Positions 49,664-62,330 of a DNA stretch of 64,000 bases are shown here, piece by piece. This DNA is from Brassica napus (Eukaryota; Streptophyta; Magnoliopsida; Brassicales; Brassicaceae), in NCBI RefSeq assembly GCF_020379485.1, contig NC_063452.1, forward strand, positions 32,077,608 to 32,141,607, written 5' to 3'. The notes beneath the pieces are model-generated. The model was not told where the DNA came from. It saw only the letters and a program-made list of their open reading frames with translations, and searched no databases. How positions within the stretch are numbered: the first letter of the stretch is position 1; each line of letters begins with the position of its first letter. A program made the position numbers and the translations under genes.

Positions 49664-50535
49664 CTATAGAAAATAGACAGATTTTTCCTCAAAGAGCTTC
49701 ACTAAATATGTGACATGAATTATGAAATGCTCCTTGAGGTTCAGATGATCACGAGAATCAAAAGCATATGGTGGAAACACAAATTCAACTACATGCTCAA
49801 ACGAAGTTTTAACAAAGTAGTCAACTCTATCTCCCTCAATCAAATAAAACACAATGTTCTCATTCTCATGAAAGTTTTTGACAAGGGGGTTTTCTATCTC
49901 AAGAAATAGCTTATCCACATCAAGTTCATCCCCTAGATCAGCAAATTCAAGAAGAGGCCTAGGTTCATCAAGCATCAAAAACTCAGATTCGAGATCAATA
50001 GAAGCACAAACATAGTTCTTGGATCAAAACAAACTTCAATATGATCTCTAACAAGTTTTTCTACTCTCCACTCATCTAATTTCCTAGTTTCACATATCAG
50101 ATCAAGACATTTATTGATGAGCACAAGAGAATCAAGATCAGAGGCAATATCTTCCACACAAGGCAAGCAAATATCCTCAAATTCAAGTTCTAAAGTGGAA
50201 TTGTATATACCTTCCAGCTGGGTTGGTAGAACCCAATACATTACCTCTTTAAGGGCATAAGCAACATCAAACTCATACTGTGTAACATCCCTTCCTTCAA
50301 TCTCTACCCGATCCCTAATAAGGTTCACCCGGATCGTTCGTGCCAGGGATCTCTTTATCGTCCATGGGTTCTTTCTCTTAAGCTCATATAACTCCACCCT
50401 CTGTTCTGGTGTGAGTATGCTTTCATCAAAGGGTGGTGGCTCCACATATGTCCAATCTTCAGTGTGATCTTCAAATGTGTGTTCCTCTTCTTGTGGTAAC
50501 GCAGAGTAGCTCAAAGCCATCATTGCAAATAACAA
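49664..50535 (-). CDS. Unidentified internal protein of element III, two adjoining frames
   Basis: An open frame of 186 residues (50535-49975, starting MLFAMMALSYSALPQEEE) overlaps a second of 104 residues (49978-49664) in another frame. Together they look like one acidic protein split by a frameshift. Segments include LTPEQRVELYELKRKNPW and LDLICETRKLDEWRVEKLV. I recognise no gag, protease or enzyme domain. It lies about 100 bp inside the 5' LTR, where gag would normally start. Confidence 0.4.
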
Positions 50536-50640
50536 AAGCTAGAATAAATGGTTAGTAGCTATACAAAGCAACACAAAGCACAAGAAAATAAAGCTTAATC
50601 TCAAGAAAGTTTGAAATCCTAGTGACAAATCTACTTAGTT

Positions 50641-50659
50641 CCCCGGCAACGGCGCCAAA
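50641..50659 (-). other. Primer-binding site of element III, tRNA-Asp type
   Basis: On the minus strand TTTGGCGCCGTTGCCGGGG, the canonical Athila/Tat-type site, directly inside the 5' LTR that ends TTAATCA. Confidence 0.85.
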
Positions 50660-51630
50660 TTGATTAATGCGTTTAAGGACACACCAAATAACCTAATGTG
50701 CCAACAATACCACAATCGAATGATATGTCATTGTAGCATTTTAGAATCGAATCCACAAGGAACTAATGATCTATAACACCAAGAATACACAAACTTTCCT
50801 AATCTAAGCAAACAAGAAGATGTATGATTTGTAACAAGCTAATATCCTAGAAATATAAACAAGGTGATCTCAAATCCAATCAAGAAATAAGTGCAAGAAT
50901 TCAATCAAATGCTAAGGATGGATCCATGGGAAATGATAATTGATATAAGGTGATCAAGGTTCAATCTAGGATGTTCAAGCAAAACAATCAACAAGTCTAT
51001 AGGTCTAGATCTCATTCAATATAGATTAATCCACTGTCGTGGCAAAAATCCCTATGCTAATCATGAATTAAACATCAATTATCGTTGGCTAACGCAATCA
51101 AGCATGCATGAATCACAAGTCTACTAACCACTAAATATCTCGGACATCAACTGTCGTTGGCCAAATATGTAAAGGACAATACTAAGTTCATTCAAGCATT
51201 TTAACAAACACCTTCCGGGCGTAAAATAGCTTAAGGTCTAGATGATAGTGATCAAGTCTAATCTAGCATTAAGAACACTTAGCAAGCATAAAACATTGTT
51301 AATCAAGCACTAAACATCCTAAATATCCACTTAATCACCCTAATCTATCTAACTCATGAATCACAAGGTCACTACTCACTAATCTCCATGAGAAACCTTA
51401 AACCCATGTAAGGATCAAGGCTAATCATGTTAATGAGCAAGAGACACATAAATATAAGATGAAGTACTGCCGTAGATTATCAAAAGATTCAAGCTTTTAC
51501 AAGTTTAGACAAAGTCTTGAGAGAAAATGAGATAGATTAAGAGTTTTGGGATTTAAAACTATGTATAGGAGGTTAAATTCGTCCTGGTCTGACTTTACAA
51601 ACCAAAGCCAAACCGGATTAAAATGAATCT

Positions 51631-52936
51631 CAGTCACCAATCGCGGTCGCAGTTTTGCCACGATCACAAGCCGCAGTCACCTTCTTCTTCACTGCGGTAT
51701 GGCTTCACCCGCGACGTCTACCCGCTGTTCTCCCTGGCGCTCTCTTCCACAAATCTGCAGTCAAGCTCAGCCCGCATCTGTGGTCTGCGTCGGCTCCTTT
51801 CCAAGCACGAGTCTCTGCCATGTTTCCGCGGTCGCAACCAGCCCGCTGTGTGAGTCCGCGGCGTCTCTCCTCTCCACCGCAGCCAAGCTCAGCCCGTGTT
51901 GTCAACCAGTCGTGCTCCAGGTCCTCTCCGACGCTGTGCTCCACCACGAGATCTCTGGTCCAAGTCGTCTCTCCTCTGCCAAGCTCGAACCAAGCCGTAA
52001 ATCTACTTCATCTTTGTCCTAGTCATCTTCGCCGTGCTCAGCCGTCATGCTCAGCTCTGTCATGCTCATGCTCTCAGCTTCATTCCCACCCCTATGATAT
52101 GCAAATATTGATGCAAATGCAACATAAAGACCTAAATGCAACCTGAATTTCAATCACCAATCGCGGTCGCTGATTTGCCGCGATCACAAGCCGCGGTCAC
52201 CTTCTTCTTCACTGCAGTCTGGCTTCACCCGTGACGTCTACCCACGGTTCTCCCAAGAGCTCTCTGCCACGAATCCGCGGTGAAGCTCAGCCCGCGTCTG
52301 TGGTCCGCGTCGGCTCCTTCCCAAGCTCAAGTCTCTGCCATGTTTCCACGGTCGCAACCAACCTGCTGTGTGAGTCTGCGGCGTCTGTCCACTCCACTGC
52401 ATCCAAGCTCAGCCCATGTTGTCAACCAGTCGTGCTCCAGGTCCTCTCCGACGCTGTGCTCCACCACGAGATCTCTGGTCCAAGTCGTCTCTCCTCTGCC
52501 AAGCTCGAACCAAGCCGTAAATCTACTTCGTATTTGTCCTAGTCATCTTCGCTGTGCTCAGTCATCATGCTCAGCTCTGTCATGCTCGTGCTCTCAGCTT
52601 CACTCCGTCGTCGGGGGAGTCGCAGTCTCTCGTAGCGGAGGAACCACGAAGCAACAATGGTGGAGTTTGGACTTTTTTCACATATGGCCCTTTATCTTTT
52701 AGATATTTACGATGTGACCCCAAAACTATTGAATCCACAGAAAGGTCCACTCGAATCAACCCCAAAGCTTTCAGCTGCGCGGATTAGACCTCCTGTTATT
52801 TGCAGTCCCTGGCCTCTTGTTAACATCACTGTGGATCCAAAACTTCCAAAATGTACAATTTAACCCTTGAATTTCGCCCCAAACTTCCAAATATGAATTC
52901 AAACCCCTATGATATGCAAATATTGATGCAAATTGT
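51631..52936 (-). repeat. GC-rich 520-bp duplication in the U3 of element III 5' LTR
   Basis: Copy 1 (51631-52150) and copy 2 (from 52151) both begin with TCACCAATCGCGGTCGC and stay closely similar for about 450 bp; copy 2 then carries about 290 bp more. Both end in a block with CCCTATGATATGCAAATATT. The GC- and CpG-rich composition differs sharply from the surroundings. Several long overlapping open frames here are a by-product of composition. Confidence 0.7.
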
Positions 52937-54211
52937 TGGGTTCAAAATCGGTTACGACGAAATCAACGCCAGAAAAGACATCCGAGAAAACTTTCTCTTC
53001 ATTAAAAGAAATGAAGTCGGAAAGAACGGAAAAAACTATCAAATGTCTCAGTCTCAGTTCGTCGAAACAAACAAACTTGATCATCGAACACGGATTCAGC
53101 TCGGTCGTTCGCCGAGCTAGACTAGTCCAGTTCGGCGAACGGACGAGCTGGACCCAAGACGGATTCAGCCTTGGTGTCGATCGATGGTGATGCCAAAAGA
53201 CGGGCCGAGTCTATTTCATGACCGAATTAAGCCCAGAAGCCACCACAAGTTACCATAATATCCCTGGACGACTCAGAATCCTATTTATGTGTTTTGTAAG
53301 CCATTGTTGACGGCTACGCTTTATGTTATTATTTATTCTTGTTTTAGTGTTGGAGGGAAGATCAATTCTCCTTCAGAGATTAATTGTAATTCCTTTGCTT
53401 TTATCATTGATTTCCTATCTATTATTTATCCAGACTATGTTTTGTGTTTCTTCTATACCTGAGTAATCATCTTGTTAGATTTAGAGATTTCATGAGCATA
53501 ATGTCAAACTGATAATCTGTTAGGATTGCTAAGGTTGCTTATTGATTTCTGCACAAGGGTAGCTTGTAATACTAGGATCTGAAATAGTTAGAAAAGTACG
53601 ACAGTGTGACGGATTGTTTAAACTTAGAGTCATTGGATAATTGAGAGGCACGAAAGTGCAATCAATTAACGGAACACGAACTCTGCTGGATTACATACCT
53701 AGGCGCATACGAGAGTTGGTCTAGGAATCTAGTTGAACATAATTGATTAGGTCGTTAATGCTTGTCTAAAGAAACATCGATCGACGCTCATGCCATAGCA
53801 TCGTTCGACTCTCGCTCCTTGTTCGCACGCAACAGCTGTAACACACGACTTAAACAGCTGATTATTAATTGCATGTGAAAGTTGGGTTACTTACTTATTG
53901 AATTTTATTTCTAGAGTTGAACCTATAAAACCCTTAGCATCCTTGAATTGTAGTTCTGAATCTATTGATTGATAGATCCATAGATCTAGCTATTTTCTCT
54001 TATTGTTTACAAACCCTAACCAATCGAACAACTGTCTTATTCACCTTGCTTTCATTTATTTACAGCTTTAATATTGATTTCCTAGGTTAACATTGATTTA
54101 GAAAATCTATTGTGTGTCCATGCTCCATGTGGATTTAATCTCTAAGTACTACAACTGATCCTCTTATTTGGGAGAGTAAAGTCACTCCTTGGGGTAATAT
54201 GAGTGATATCA
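52937..54211 (+). repeat. Right part of the left LTR of element II
   Basis: From about 53165 it aligns with the right LTR from about 59075 (CAGCCTTGGTGTCGATCG onward) and continues to the GTGATATCA end. The first 230 bp (52937-53165) do not match the corresponding part of the right LTR, so sequence was replaced or lost around the nested insertion. Confidence 0.6.
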
Positions 54212-54213
54212 AA

Positions 54214-54233
54214 TTTGGCGCTGTTGCCGGGGA
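54214..54233 (+). other. Primer-binding site of element II, tRNA-Asp type
   Basis: TTTGGCGCTGTTGCCGGGGA two bases after the LTR, one change from the canonical site. Confidence 0.85.
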
Positions 54234-54553
54234 GCAAAGATTCGCCATTAGACTTGATTAATAGGTTTAGTCTAGGTTTTATTTTCTGTTTTAAGTTACT
54301 TACATAATTTTTTTTTGTTTTCCAGGTACATGCCCATCAGTAGCAAAAGCAACAAAGAGTAATAACTTTTCTTCTCAGACCCATCACGTTTGGAACGCTC
54401 GATCCGAAAATAGAAACGCGCATCGATCGACAACATCTCTACATCGTCGATCATCACTCGTGACAAAAACAACAATCGACACTTCAGTTAGAGCATCGAT
54501 CGATACCGACCCGCAAGCAGACAACATGGTCGCGACTATTGTGCTGACAAGGA

Positions 54554-55604
54554 ATGGGAATGGAGATCTGCATGACTTTGGGGATCATGCATCTGTGTAA
54601 TGCAGCAGGTCAGAAAGTAGATGCACATGGGGCTGTAATCCTTGAGCCAGCTACTACTGAGGATGCTAAAGTTCTTCGGAAGAGAACGATAGCAGAATTG
54701 TTCAGACTTAGTCACTTCTATGCCAACAGGTCTACATTTCAACCTCCCACAATCCATGTTGCTGATATAAAACCCGATTACTTCTTCTATGTGGATCATC
54801 ACCCTTTTCATGGTCTTCCTCATGAAAATCCATTGAATCATATTGAGACACTCGAAGATTTGTGTCTGGCATTCAAGAGCATGAAGGCTAAAGAGATGAG
54901 GAATAAAATTTGGTCATTCCCTGGAGTGATGTCAAGACTGCGTTTATGACTGAATATTCGATGATACAAAGGCTAAAGAGATGAGGAATAAAATTTGGTC
55001 ATTCTCTCATGGACCTACTGAAGCTTTCAGAAGCTCTTGGGACAGGTGTAAGATATACCAAAGGGACTGTCCACATCATGGTTTCACGGAAGTTCATCTG
55101 TTGGAAAATTTCTTCTGGTATTCATTTCCGATATATATTAATGCTAGATGGTGCAAGTGAAGGAAACATCAAGACCAAGACTCCAGAAGAAGCTAAGAGA
55201 CTGATTGATAACTTGGTGTTTTGCAACAGTACCAAGAATGCTTGCACATTATGAAATTGGCTGCAACGGATGGTGACAAGATCGTTGAAGCCGATATTGG
55301 TTCTGTACATGAAGTCTTATTGGCGGAACATGCTGTAGAGAAGGATGAGAATCAGAGCCATATTAGAAAGATGGAATTTATGATGGAAAAGGTCTTGACA
55401 ATTCAGTAGAAGATGAGTGCATACTTGAACCTGTGGTTGGATGTTATCTGCAAAAAGCTGAATGGAAAATTTGAAACCTTGGACGCCCATGTCATGATGC
55501 TAGACACCCAGGTTTCTAAGACTGCAGAAGCTCTGAGGAAGCAAGAAGCTCTGGTTAAAGAGAAAGCTGAGGAAAATGAGAGGCACCATGTTGATGCAAT
55601 CTAA
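54554..55604 (+). pseudogene. Athila-type gag of element II, broken
   Basis: The first frame (54554-54949) carries GLPHENPLNHIETLEDL, the counterpart of HPMDHLERFEDL in element I. It then stops after an internal duplication containing AAAGAGATGAGGAATAAAAT. Later frames (55009-55254, 55413-55604) have the NIKTKTPEEAKRLIDNL block and a coiled-coil-like segment. Deletions remove the centre of the capsid domain. Confidence 0.6.
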
Positions 55605-56224
55605 GATATGACTTTGGGGAAGTAGTCGAGCATGAGAAGCTGGAAGAAGAAGCTTTTCTATTTGAAATTCCCATGTCCATTGGCAGCTCGCATTGGTTTC
55701 GATCGACACCATCAACCGAGCATCGATCGAAACCACTTTTGGGATCATGAAAAACTGTTTGAATTCAGAGAAATTCAGAATTCGCTGCACGACACCCACA
55801 TCCTACCATCCTGTACTGTGTTGAAGCGGACGTCGTCAATCAACAACCACACTAAGGAATCAATCAACAACAACAGATGAGCACCGAGCGACAACAGCAG
55901 CCGAGCAGCGATCGATAGCCGCCTATGACATATCGAGTGTGTTTACCAAGTATTGATGCACACCGCTTGACTGCAACTCGAAACTCTTCTCAGACATCAG
56001 TTTGTTTAAGGACAGCAGAGAAGACCAGTCAGCAACCTGCATATGCACCAGTACAAGAGAAATCGACCCTAGCTGAAACATCTTTCATCGACGATCGACA
56101 CCCTATGGAAGAATATGAAGCTATCATGGATCAACAAGCAGCGAATGAAAGAATTTAAATTGGGAAGAGAGCGAAATCTAGAAAAATCTATATTCCCAAA
56201 CACCTCAGGAGAGAGACTAACAAA

Positions 56225-56640
56225 GTGGAACTTAATGGATTTCACAAGAGAGTGAAGAGGGTTCCTAAGGATATGTTTTTCGAGGATGCCTATCATAAGT
56301 ACATGCTTGGTAATTTCTTGAGAGAGAGCAGAGAGACCTATAAGGACATTGAGATGAAGTTTAACAAGGTCAGCCGTAGACCCAAGAAGACATTGAAGAA
56401 GGAAGAAGATATTGGGAAGTTCATGATGCCATGTTATATACATGACCAAGATTTTCCAAATGCCCTATGTGATACTGGATCTGCAGTCAACATCATGGCC
56501 ATAGACACTGCTGAACTATAAGGATTAAAGATGGAACCTTCTCAAGATAGTTTCACTTTCGTGGATAACTCCAAGGCAAACTCAGCAGGCATGATCAAGA
56601 ACGTTTAGGTGGAGATAGGGGATTGCACTGTACCTATGGA
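56225..56640 (+). pseudogene. Aspartic protease remnant of element II with intact DTG
   Basis: The frame reads KKEEDIGKFMMPCYIHDQDF and then NALCDTGSAVNIM, so the retropepsin active site Asp-Thr-Gly-Ser is intact, unlike element I. A stop (TAA at 56519-56521) follows after AELxx, and the related SQDSFTFVDNS block continues behind it before another stop. Confidence 0.6.
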
Positions 56641-57779
56641 ATTTCATGTCTGACGATCCAGCACCTACACTTTATTCAACTCGCGAGACTGCAAAATCAA
56701 CATTAACGTCGATCGACACTCAGCAATCAACATCGGGAGACACCCTCCAAATTTCAGCACATGCTGAGACTGAAAAGCCTAGGTCTGGGGGAAAGACTAG
56801 GAAGAAGAAAAGAAAATGAAGGTTGATGCATATTTCTTGTCGCTGGTTCTAGTGTCGGCCCTGACCTAAAGCACGTGAAGCTTGTGCTTTGGACGCCACA
56901 ATTTATTAGACTTTTAAGGGCATCAAATTTCCAAAAGTTTCACGTAGATCAGTTGCTCCTTCCTTGATCATGGGTTAAAAGGTGATGGGTTGAAAACATA
57001 ACACATGTAATATGTGGGCGCCAATTATTTTTTGCTTTAGCCATTAAATAATGCTGGGCCGGGCCTGACTGGTCCCTTCGCAGTGTAATAAAGGAAGTCT
57101 TGAGTATAAAGTGCGCTCCAGTGGAGGTCCAGAACCTTTTACCAAGGTTAGAGTTCTATGTGGTCCATAGCTGAGAGACAAAGGGGAAGTTTTTGCAAGA
57201 GCTTTTAACAATTGCATCAACAAAATGAGGAAGAGAGATACAAAGACTTGTTTTGGAGCAAGTTCTCATTCTCATCCGGAATGAATCAGATCTTCAGAAG
57301 TCAAGCTAATGACTAAAAATAAGCACTGAGTGGGAGGCAACCCACTATTAGGTAAGTTTTAAATTTTGTTTTATATTCATTTTACACTTACTTTCGTTTT
57401 AATTTATTGTAGGTTAAAAAATGAACAGTGCCAAACGACACTGTAGCAGAATCGTCAATCGATACTGTAGTAGCGTCACTGTTCATCAAAAAAAGAAGAG
57501 AGATCCAAGTAAGACGAGATCTGAACCCATCATCGACCAACACCTGATCTATGCCGATCGACAGAGCATCACAAGTATTGATCGATCGCCACTTAACTGT
57601 ATCGATCGACGCTCCCTATCAGCGAGCATGTATATCGTTTTTGCTTGTTAAATTGTGTCCTTATGATTTATTTCTCCACCAATCTTAGCATGTATAACAG
57701 TGGAAACAATGTTGTTTAAGTTTTGGGGAGGTTTTACTGATATTGCGTTTTATTTTGATTTTTATATCTATTGAGTTTT

Positions 57780-58686
57780 ATTGAGTCAAGAAGGGGATGA
57801 TGAACTTTTTCAAATTTACTTATTAACTAATCACTCTCTAGCACATTTCTTAGATTTACTGACTGTAGAGTGTACTAGAGATACCAAAGTGGATCACCTG
57901 CCATTCATATCCACAGTTGCTGAGAATGTTTGAAGGAACCGAAGCTGACCTCCAACCTAATTGAACTCAATTTGCTTGTCTTGGAGCTTGGTATACACTA
58001 GATTGGATTCCTCCTTCAGGTCTGAAAGATAAAAGTCTGGTGATTTTAGTTTCCTTCTCTCTTCTCTTCGGCATCCTGAAAAAAAAAGAAAAAAAGATTG
58101 AGATGATTTCCTGAGTTGAAGAGTGGTAGGTACATTACTTGTGATCCCACTATTCTAATTCAAAGGAACGATCACACATTGTTGGAAGTGAAGGGTATGT
58201 ACATTACCGATGACCCTACTATTCGTCTACACTTTGCCAAGAAAAGAAAAGAAAAAGAGAAGAAAAATCGAAAAGAATATGAATAAAATGGATTGCATCA
58301 GCATCATTGTTCATTGGAATTGAGATAAAGGATTCAAAGAAGAGAGATATAGGGAGAAAAGAAACCAGAATAAGACTACCTGTATACTCAGATACCTGTT
58401 GGGGGTAAGAGTCCATGTGTCCTTTGATCGATACTTCCAAGGTAAAACATTCACTTTTTTATATGTAAGAAATGAAGTCAGTATAGGGGTTAGTCAGACA
58501 GTGCTAAGCTAAGATGAGGTATATAAACTACCTCTAAAATTGGAATTGATTTGATGTGGCTTGAAACATTGCAGAGGTGATAGTAGTAAGTTTAAAATTG
58601 TGTGAGTCCCTGCGTTTTCAAACCTCTTTCATATGACTATTCTATGTTTTGTTTGAGGACAAGAAAAAGAGTAAGTCTGGGAGAGT
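57780..58686 (+). other. Conserved non-coding 3' module of element II
   Basis: Blocks such as GTCAAGAAGGGGATGATGAAC, AGTGGATCACC and paired GTGA(T/C)CC(C/T)ACTATTC segments are shared in order with 35110-35660 of element I, although both copies are non-coding. It ends with the purine tract before the right LTR. Confidence 0.6.
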
Positions 58687-60041
58687 TAATATACCATAGA
58701 ATTTACACATTTTATGCCATGGTATATGATTTTTTTAGAGTCTATTATATAGGTTTGGAGTATTTTTTTAGAGTGTTTTCAAGTTCAAGTACGTTTTGGA
58801 GAATTTTGGTGATTTTGGAGCCTTTTGAGGTTCAAAACTGCACAGATGCGTAAGATGTTTAGCTATGGATGGAATCGGAGATCTTACCACGGTACGATTG
58901 ATCCCATCTTTTGTCACAAGATAGAGCTTTGAGTTAGCTTTCCAATGCCACCGGTTTAAGGTCAATCAGGATCCTATAACATAAGTAATGCCCGTTTTAC
59001 TGAAGAGTGGTACGTCTGCCTCGCGAGAGAAAATCGTCGAGGATTAAAAGGAATGACGTTCGACAACACAGCCTTGGTGTCGATCGACGGTGATGCCAGA
59101 AGATGGGCCGAGTATATTTCGTGACCGAATTAAGCCCATAAGCCACCACAAGTTACCAGAATACCCCTGGACGATCCAAAATCATATTTATGTGTTTTGT
59201 AAGCCATTGTTGACATATATGCTTTCTATTATTCTTTATTTTTGTTTTAGGGTTGGAGAGAAGATCAATTTCTCCTTCAGAGATTGATTGGAACTTCTTT
59301 GGTTTTATCATCTTGGTATTCAAACTGATAATCTGTTAGGATTTCTAGGGTTTCTTATTGATTTCTACACCAGGGTAGCTTGTAATACTATGATCTGGAA
59401 TAGTTAGAAAAGCACGACAGTGTAACTGATTGTTTGAACCTAGAATCATAGGACAATTGAGAGGCACGAAAATGCAATCATTTAACGGAACCCGAACTCT
59501 GCTGGATTACATACCTAGGCAAATACGAGAGTTGGCCTCAGAATCTAGTTGAACATAATCGATTAGGTCTTTAATGTTTGTCTGAAGAAGCATCAATCGA
59601 CGCTTAGGCCATAGCATCGATTGACGCTCGCTCCTTGTTCGCACACGACAGCTGGAACACAAGACTTACACAACTGATTAGTAATTGCATGCGAAAGCTG
59701 GATTACTTACTTATTCACTTTGAGTTCTAGAGTTGAACCTATAAAACTCTTAGCATCTTTGAATTGTAGTTTTGAATTGTAGTTTTGAATCTCTTGGTTG
59801 ATAGATCCCTAGATATAGTTATTTTTTTCTTATTGTTTACAAACCTCAACCAATTGAATAACTGCCTTGTTCACTTTGATTTTATTTATTTACTGCTTTA
59901 ATATTGATTGCCTAGCTTAACATTGATTTATAAAGTCTATTGCATGCCCACACTCCCTGTGGATTTGATCTCTAAGTACTACAACTGATCTTCTTATTTG
60001 AGAGAGTAAAGTCACTCTTTAGGATAATTTGAGTGATATCA
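58687..60041 (+). repeat. Right LTR of element II
   Basis: Starts TAATATACCATAG after GTCTGGGAGAGT and ends GTGATATCA. It is uninterrupted and serves as the reference for the split left LTR. Confidence 0.8.
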
Positions 60042-60046
60042 AAGCG

Positions 60047-61050
60047 CAGGTCTTAACCTAGTTCATATACTATTGTTGCAGATGGGTTTCATACATGAAG
60101 TTTCCATAAACGAAAAGAAATTTGGCAAAGTAAAAAACAGAAAATTATTGGTTGACTTGCTCTCGTATAAATATGATAGAAATGCCATCTTACAAACATA
60201 TTCAGAATCACACTCAACAAGATAGTAGAGGAACTTTAGCTTTCTTAGCAAACTGTTTTTCCAGCTAATTTTATTATGCTCGTTCTAAGAAATTCCTTCT
60301 CTTCTTCTGCCCATAATGAGTTTTCTGAAACGACTGTTTTGATATGTTGTCTCTTTCGGTATTCAAGGTTGCATTCAGATAGCATGATCAGAAGTTGTTG
60401 GAATATGTAGAAGCTTGAAGCATTGTCGAATCCTCTTCGCCCATTGCACATTCTTCATTACCAATTCCTTATTGATTATTTCTATTCTCATCATGTTCTC
60501 GTTTGAATCTTGTCCAAAACTCCTTAGTTTTATTGCAATTAGAGTTGCTGTTGAGATTTTATGAAGAAAACAAAACAAGAAACATTTTGTTTTCTTGTAA
60601 CATTTAGCCAAATGTCGAGTCGAAAACGGTTAACTTGAACACCAATATGTTTTGATGAAACAAAAATGATTTTATCATTTCCTAGATAAACAACACCAAA
60701 ACCGCAACTTGGAGCGAGTTGACAATTTTTCTGAGAAATATCGCAAAAACTTGTAAGTCTTAAAACAATCTGAGAACAGATTAAAACATGAAACAGTCCA
60801 GTTATGACTTAGAATGTGAAGCAGCCAAATTTTAATGATGGTTTACTTTGGGTAGAGAGGAATATGCAAGAAAATAGGACAAAGGAAGATTTATGGAAAT
60901 GATAAACTCAAATCTCGACAAATAAGGAAGGATTGGAGAAATTGAAGATATGAGAAAAAGAAAACACTGACAACTTTGGGAGAGTATATAAACAAGACCT
61001 TGGACATTCAATAAGGGAACCCAACAATGAAAGTTCTGAGAAATTCATGT
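60047..61050. other. Non-coding spacer
   Basis: Minus-strand open frames at 60063-60611 are short and unrecognised; nothing else is supported. The last three bases before the CACTA element are TGT, its expected target-duplication position. Confidence 0.4.
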
Positions 61051-62330
61051 CACTACAAGAAAACACGCCGAATTCCGACGGAGGTTCCGACGGACATCAA
61101 TGTCGTCGGACGTTTGTGACGGATTACCGACCAATTTCTGACGAAAACCAAAAATTTGAAGTCGTCGGAATTCCGTCGGCCACTTCCGACGGAATTCCGA
61201 CGAAACATGGATCGTCGGAATTTTCCGACGACTTTTCGACGACATTCCGATAAAAAATGTAACCGTTGTAGTCCTCGGAAATTCGTCGGAATATACCGAC
61301 GAACTTCCGACGACATTCCGATTAACAGTACAGTCGTCGGTATTCCGTCGGAATTTTCCGACAAATTTCCGACGAACCATGTGACCGTTGCCGACAAATA
61401 TATATGACCGTTGTATAGCCGTTTGAGATTGGAAAATACCGACGGAATTCCGATGGACTGCTTTACATCCGTCGGAATTTCGTCGGAGGGCCGTAAGCAA
61501 TTTCCTATAAATACAACCCCTCCTCATTCAACTCATTCACACTTCATTCGCTTTAGTCATAACAATTCCGTGAAAATCATGTCTTCAGAAGTTTATTATC
61601 GTTCGTGGATGGATAAACCTCATTTGGATCCGAACACCAATTTGCTTACGGAAGAATACGTTCAAGGGATTGGAGAATTCATGAGGCTTGTTCAACAGCA
61701 ACCGGATGCAAAAAGTGGTATGTTAAGATGTCCCTGCTCAACTTGCAATAATAATAAGGTTATAAAAGAATTTGATGTTTGGACTCATTTGTATATGAAA
61801 GGGTTTTCACGTAATTATAAAGTTTGGTACCTTCATGGGGAAACTGGTTATGAATATGGTAGTACTAGCAAACCTCAGCCTGTTAGTGAACTTCAGCCTG
61901 ATATTAGGTTAGAAGAATCTAGAACGGATATAGATTATGGTGTAGGTACTGAGGAGATGGTACATGATCATTATAGAGGGGAAGAACCAAATCCCGAATC
62001 TAGGAGATTTTTTGACATGTTGGATGCAGGAAAACAACCTTTGTATCAAAATTGTAGAGATGGTCATTCAGTCTTATCATCTGCAACTAGATTAATGGGT
62101 ATTAAGACAGACTATAATTTGGCTGAAGAATGTATGGATGCGATTACTGAGTTTTTCAAAGGTATTCTACCTGAGGATAACCTTGCACCGGGTTCATACT
62201 ACGAGGTTCAGAAACTTGTTGCCGGTCTTCAACTACCGTATGAAGTGATAGATGTATGTATTGACAACTGCATGATCTATTGGAGAGCGGATGAGACACG
62301 GAATGTATACCATAGAAGGTTGTTGGACAT
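61051..62330 (+). mobile_element. CACTA element, 5' part
   Basis: Starts CACTACAAGAAAACACGCCG, followed by about 420 bp crowded with TTCCGACGGAATTCCGACG-type subterminal motifs in both orientations, then a transposase gene. No matching right end occurs in the window. The subterminal motif (CCGACG) differs from that of the element at 37794 (CCGAGG), so the two belong to different families. Confidence 0.8.

Larger units (their letters stand above)
46897..52936 (-). mobile_element. LTR retrotransposon III, inserted in the left LTR of II
   Basis: Minus-oriented element. A 5' LTR on the right starts from the primer-binding site at 50641-50659, and a 3' LTR lies on the left. The two LTRs share about 860 bp (46897-47755 and 50661-51517, both starting TGATTA on the plus strand). 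Beyond that the left side (47756 to about 49180) and the right side (51518 to about 52936) are unrelated. A purine-tract complement (CTCTCCCCCCAAACTT, from 49181) marks the inner border of the left LTR. The interior is only about 1.5 kb and has no pol. The right outer border is approximate. Confidence 0.65.
46659..60041 (+). mobile_element. Athila-like LTR retrotransposon II, non-autonomous, with nested element III
   Basis: The left LTR begins CGATATACCATGG at 46659 (canonical TG changed to CG), is interrupted at 46896, and resumes to end GTGATATCA at 54211. The right LTR is 58687-60041. Flanks AAGTG (46654-46658) and AAGCG (60042-60046) are a likely 5-bp target duplication with one transition. 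The interior (54212-58686) has a tRNA-Asp primer-binding site, broken gag, a protease with intact DTG, a non-coding 3' module like that of element I, and a GTCTGGGAGAGT purine tract. No reverse transcriptase or integrase is seen. Confidence 0.78.

Noticed and set aside
51623..52702. Several overlapping long open frames, Ser/Cys-rich
   Set aside because: They lie in a duplicated GC-rich LTR block where stop codons are rare by composition; they are open in several frames and on both strands, with no domain.
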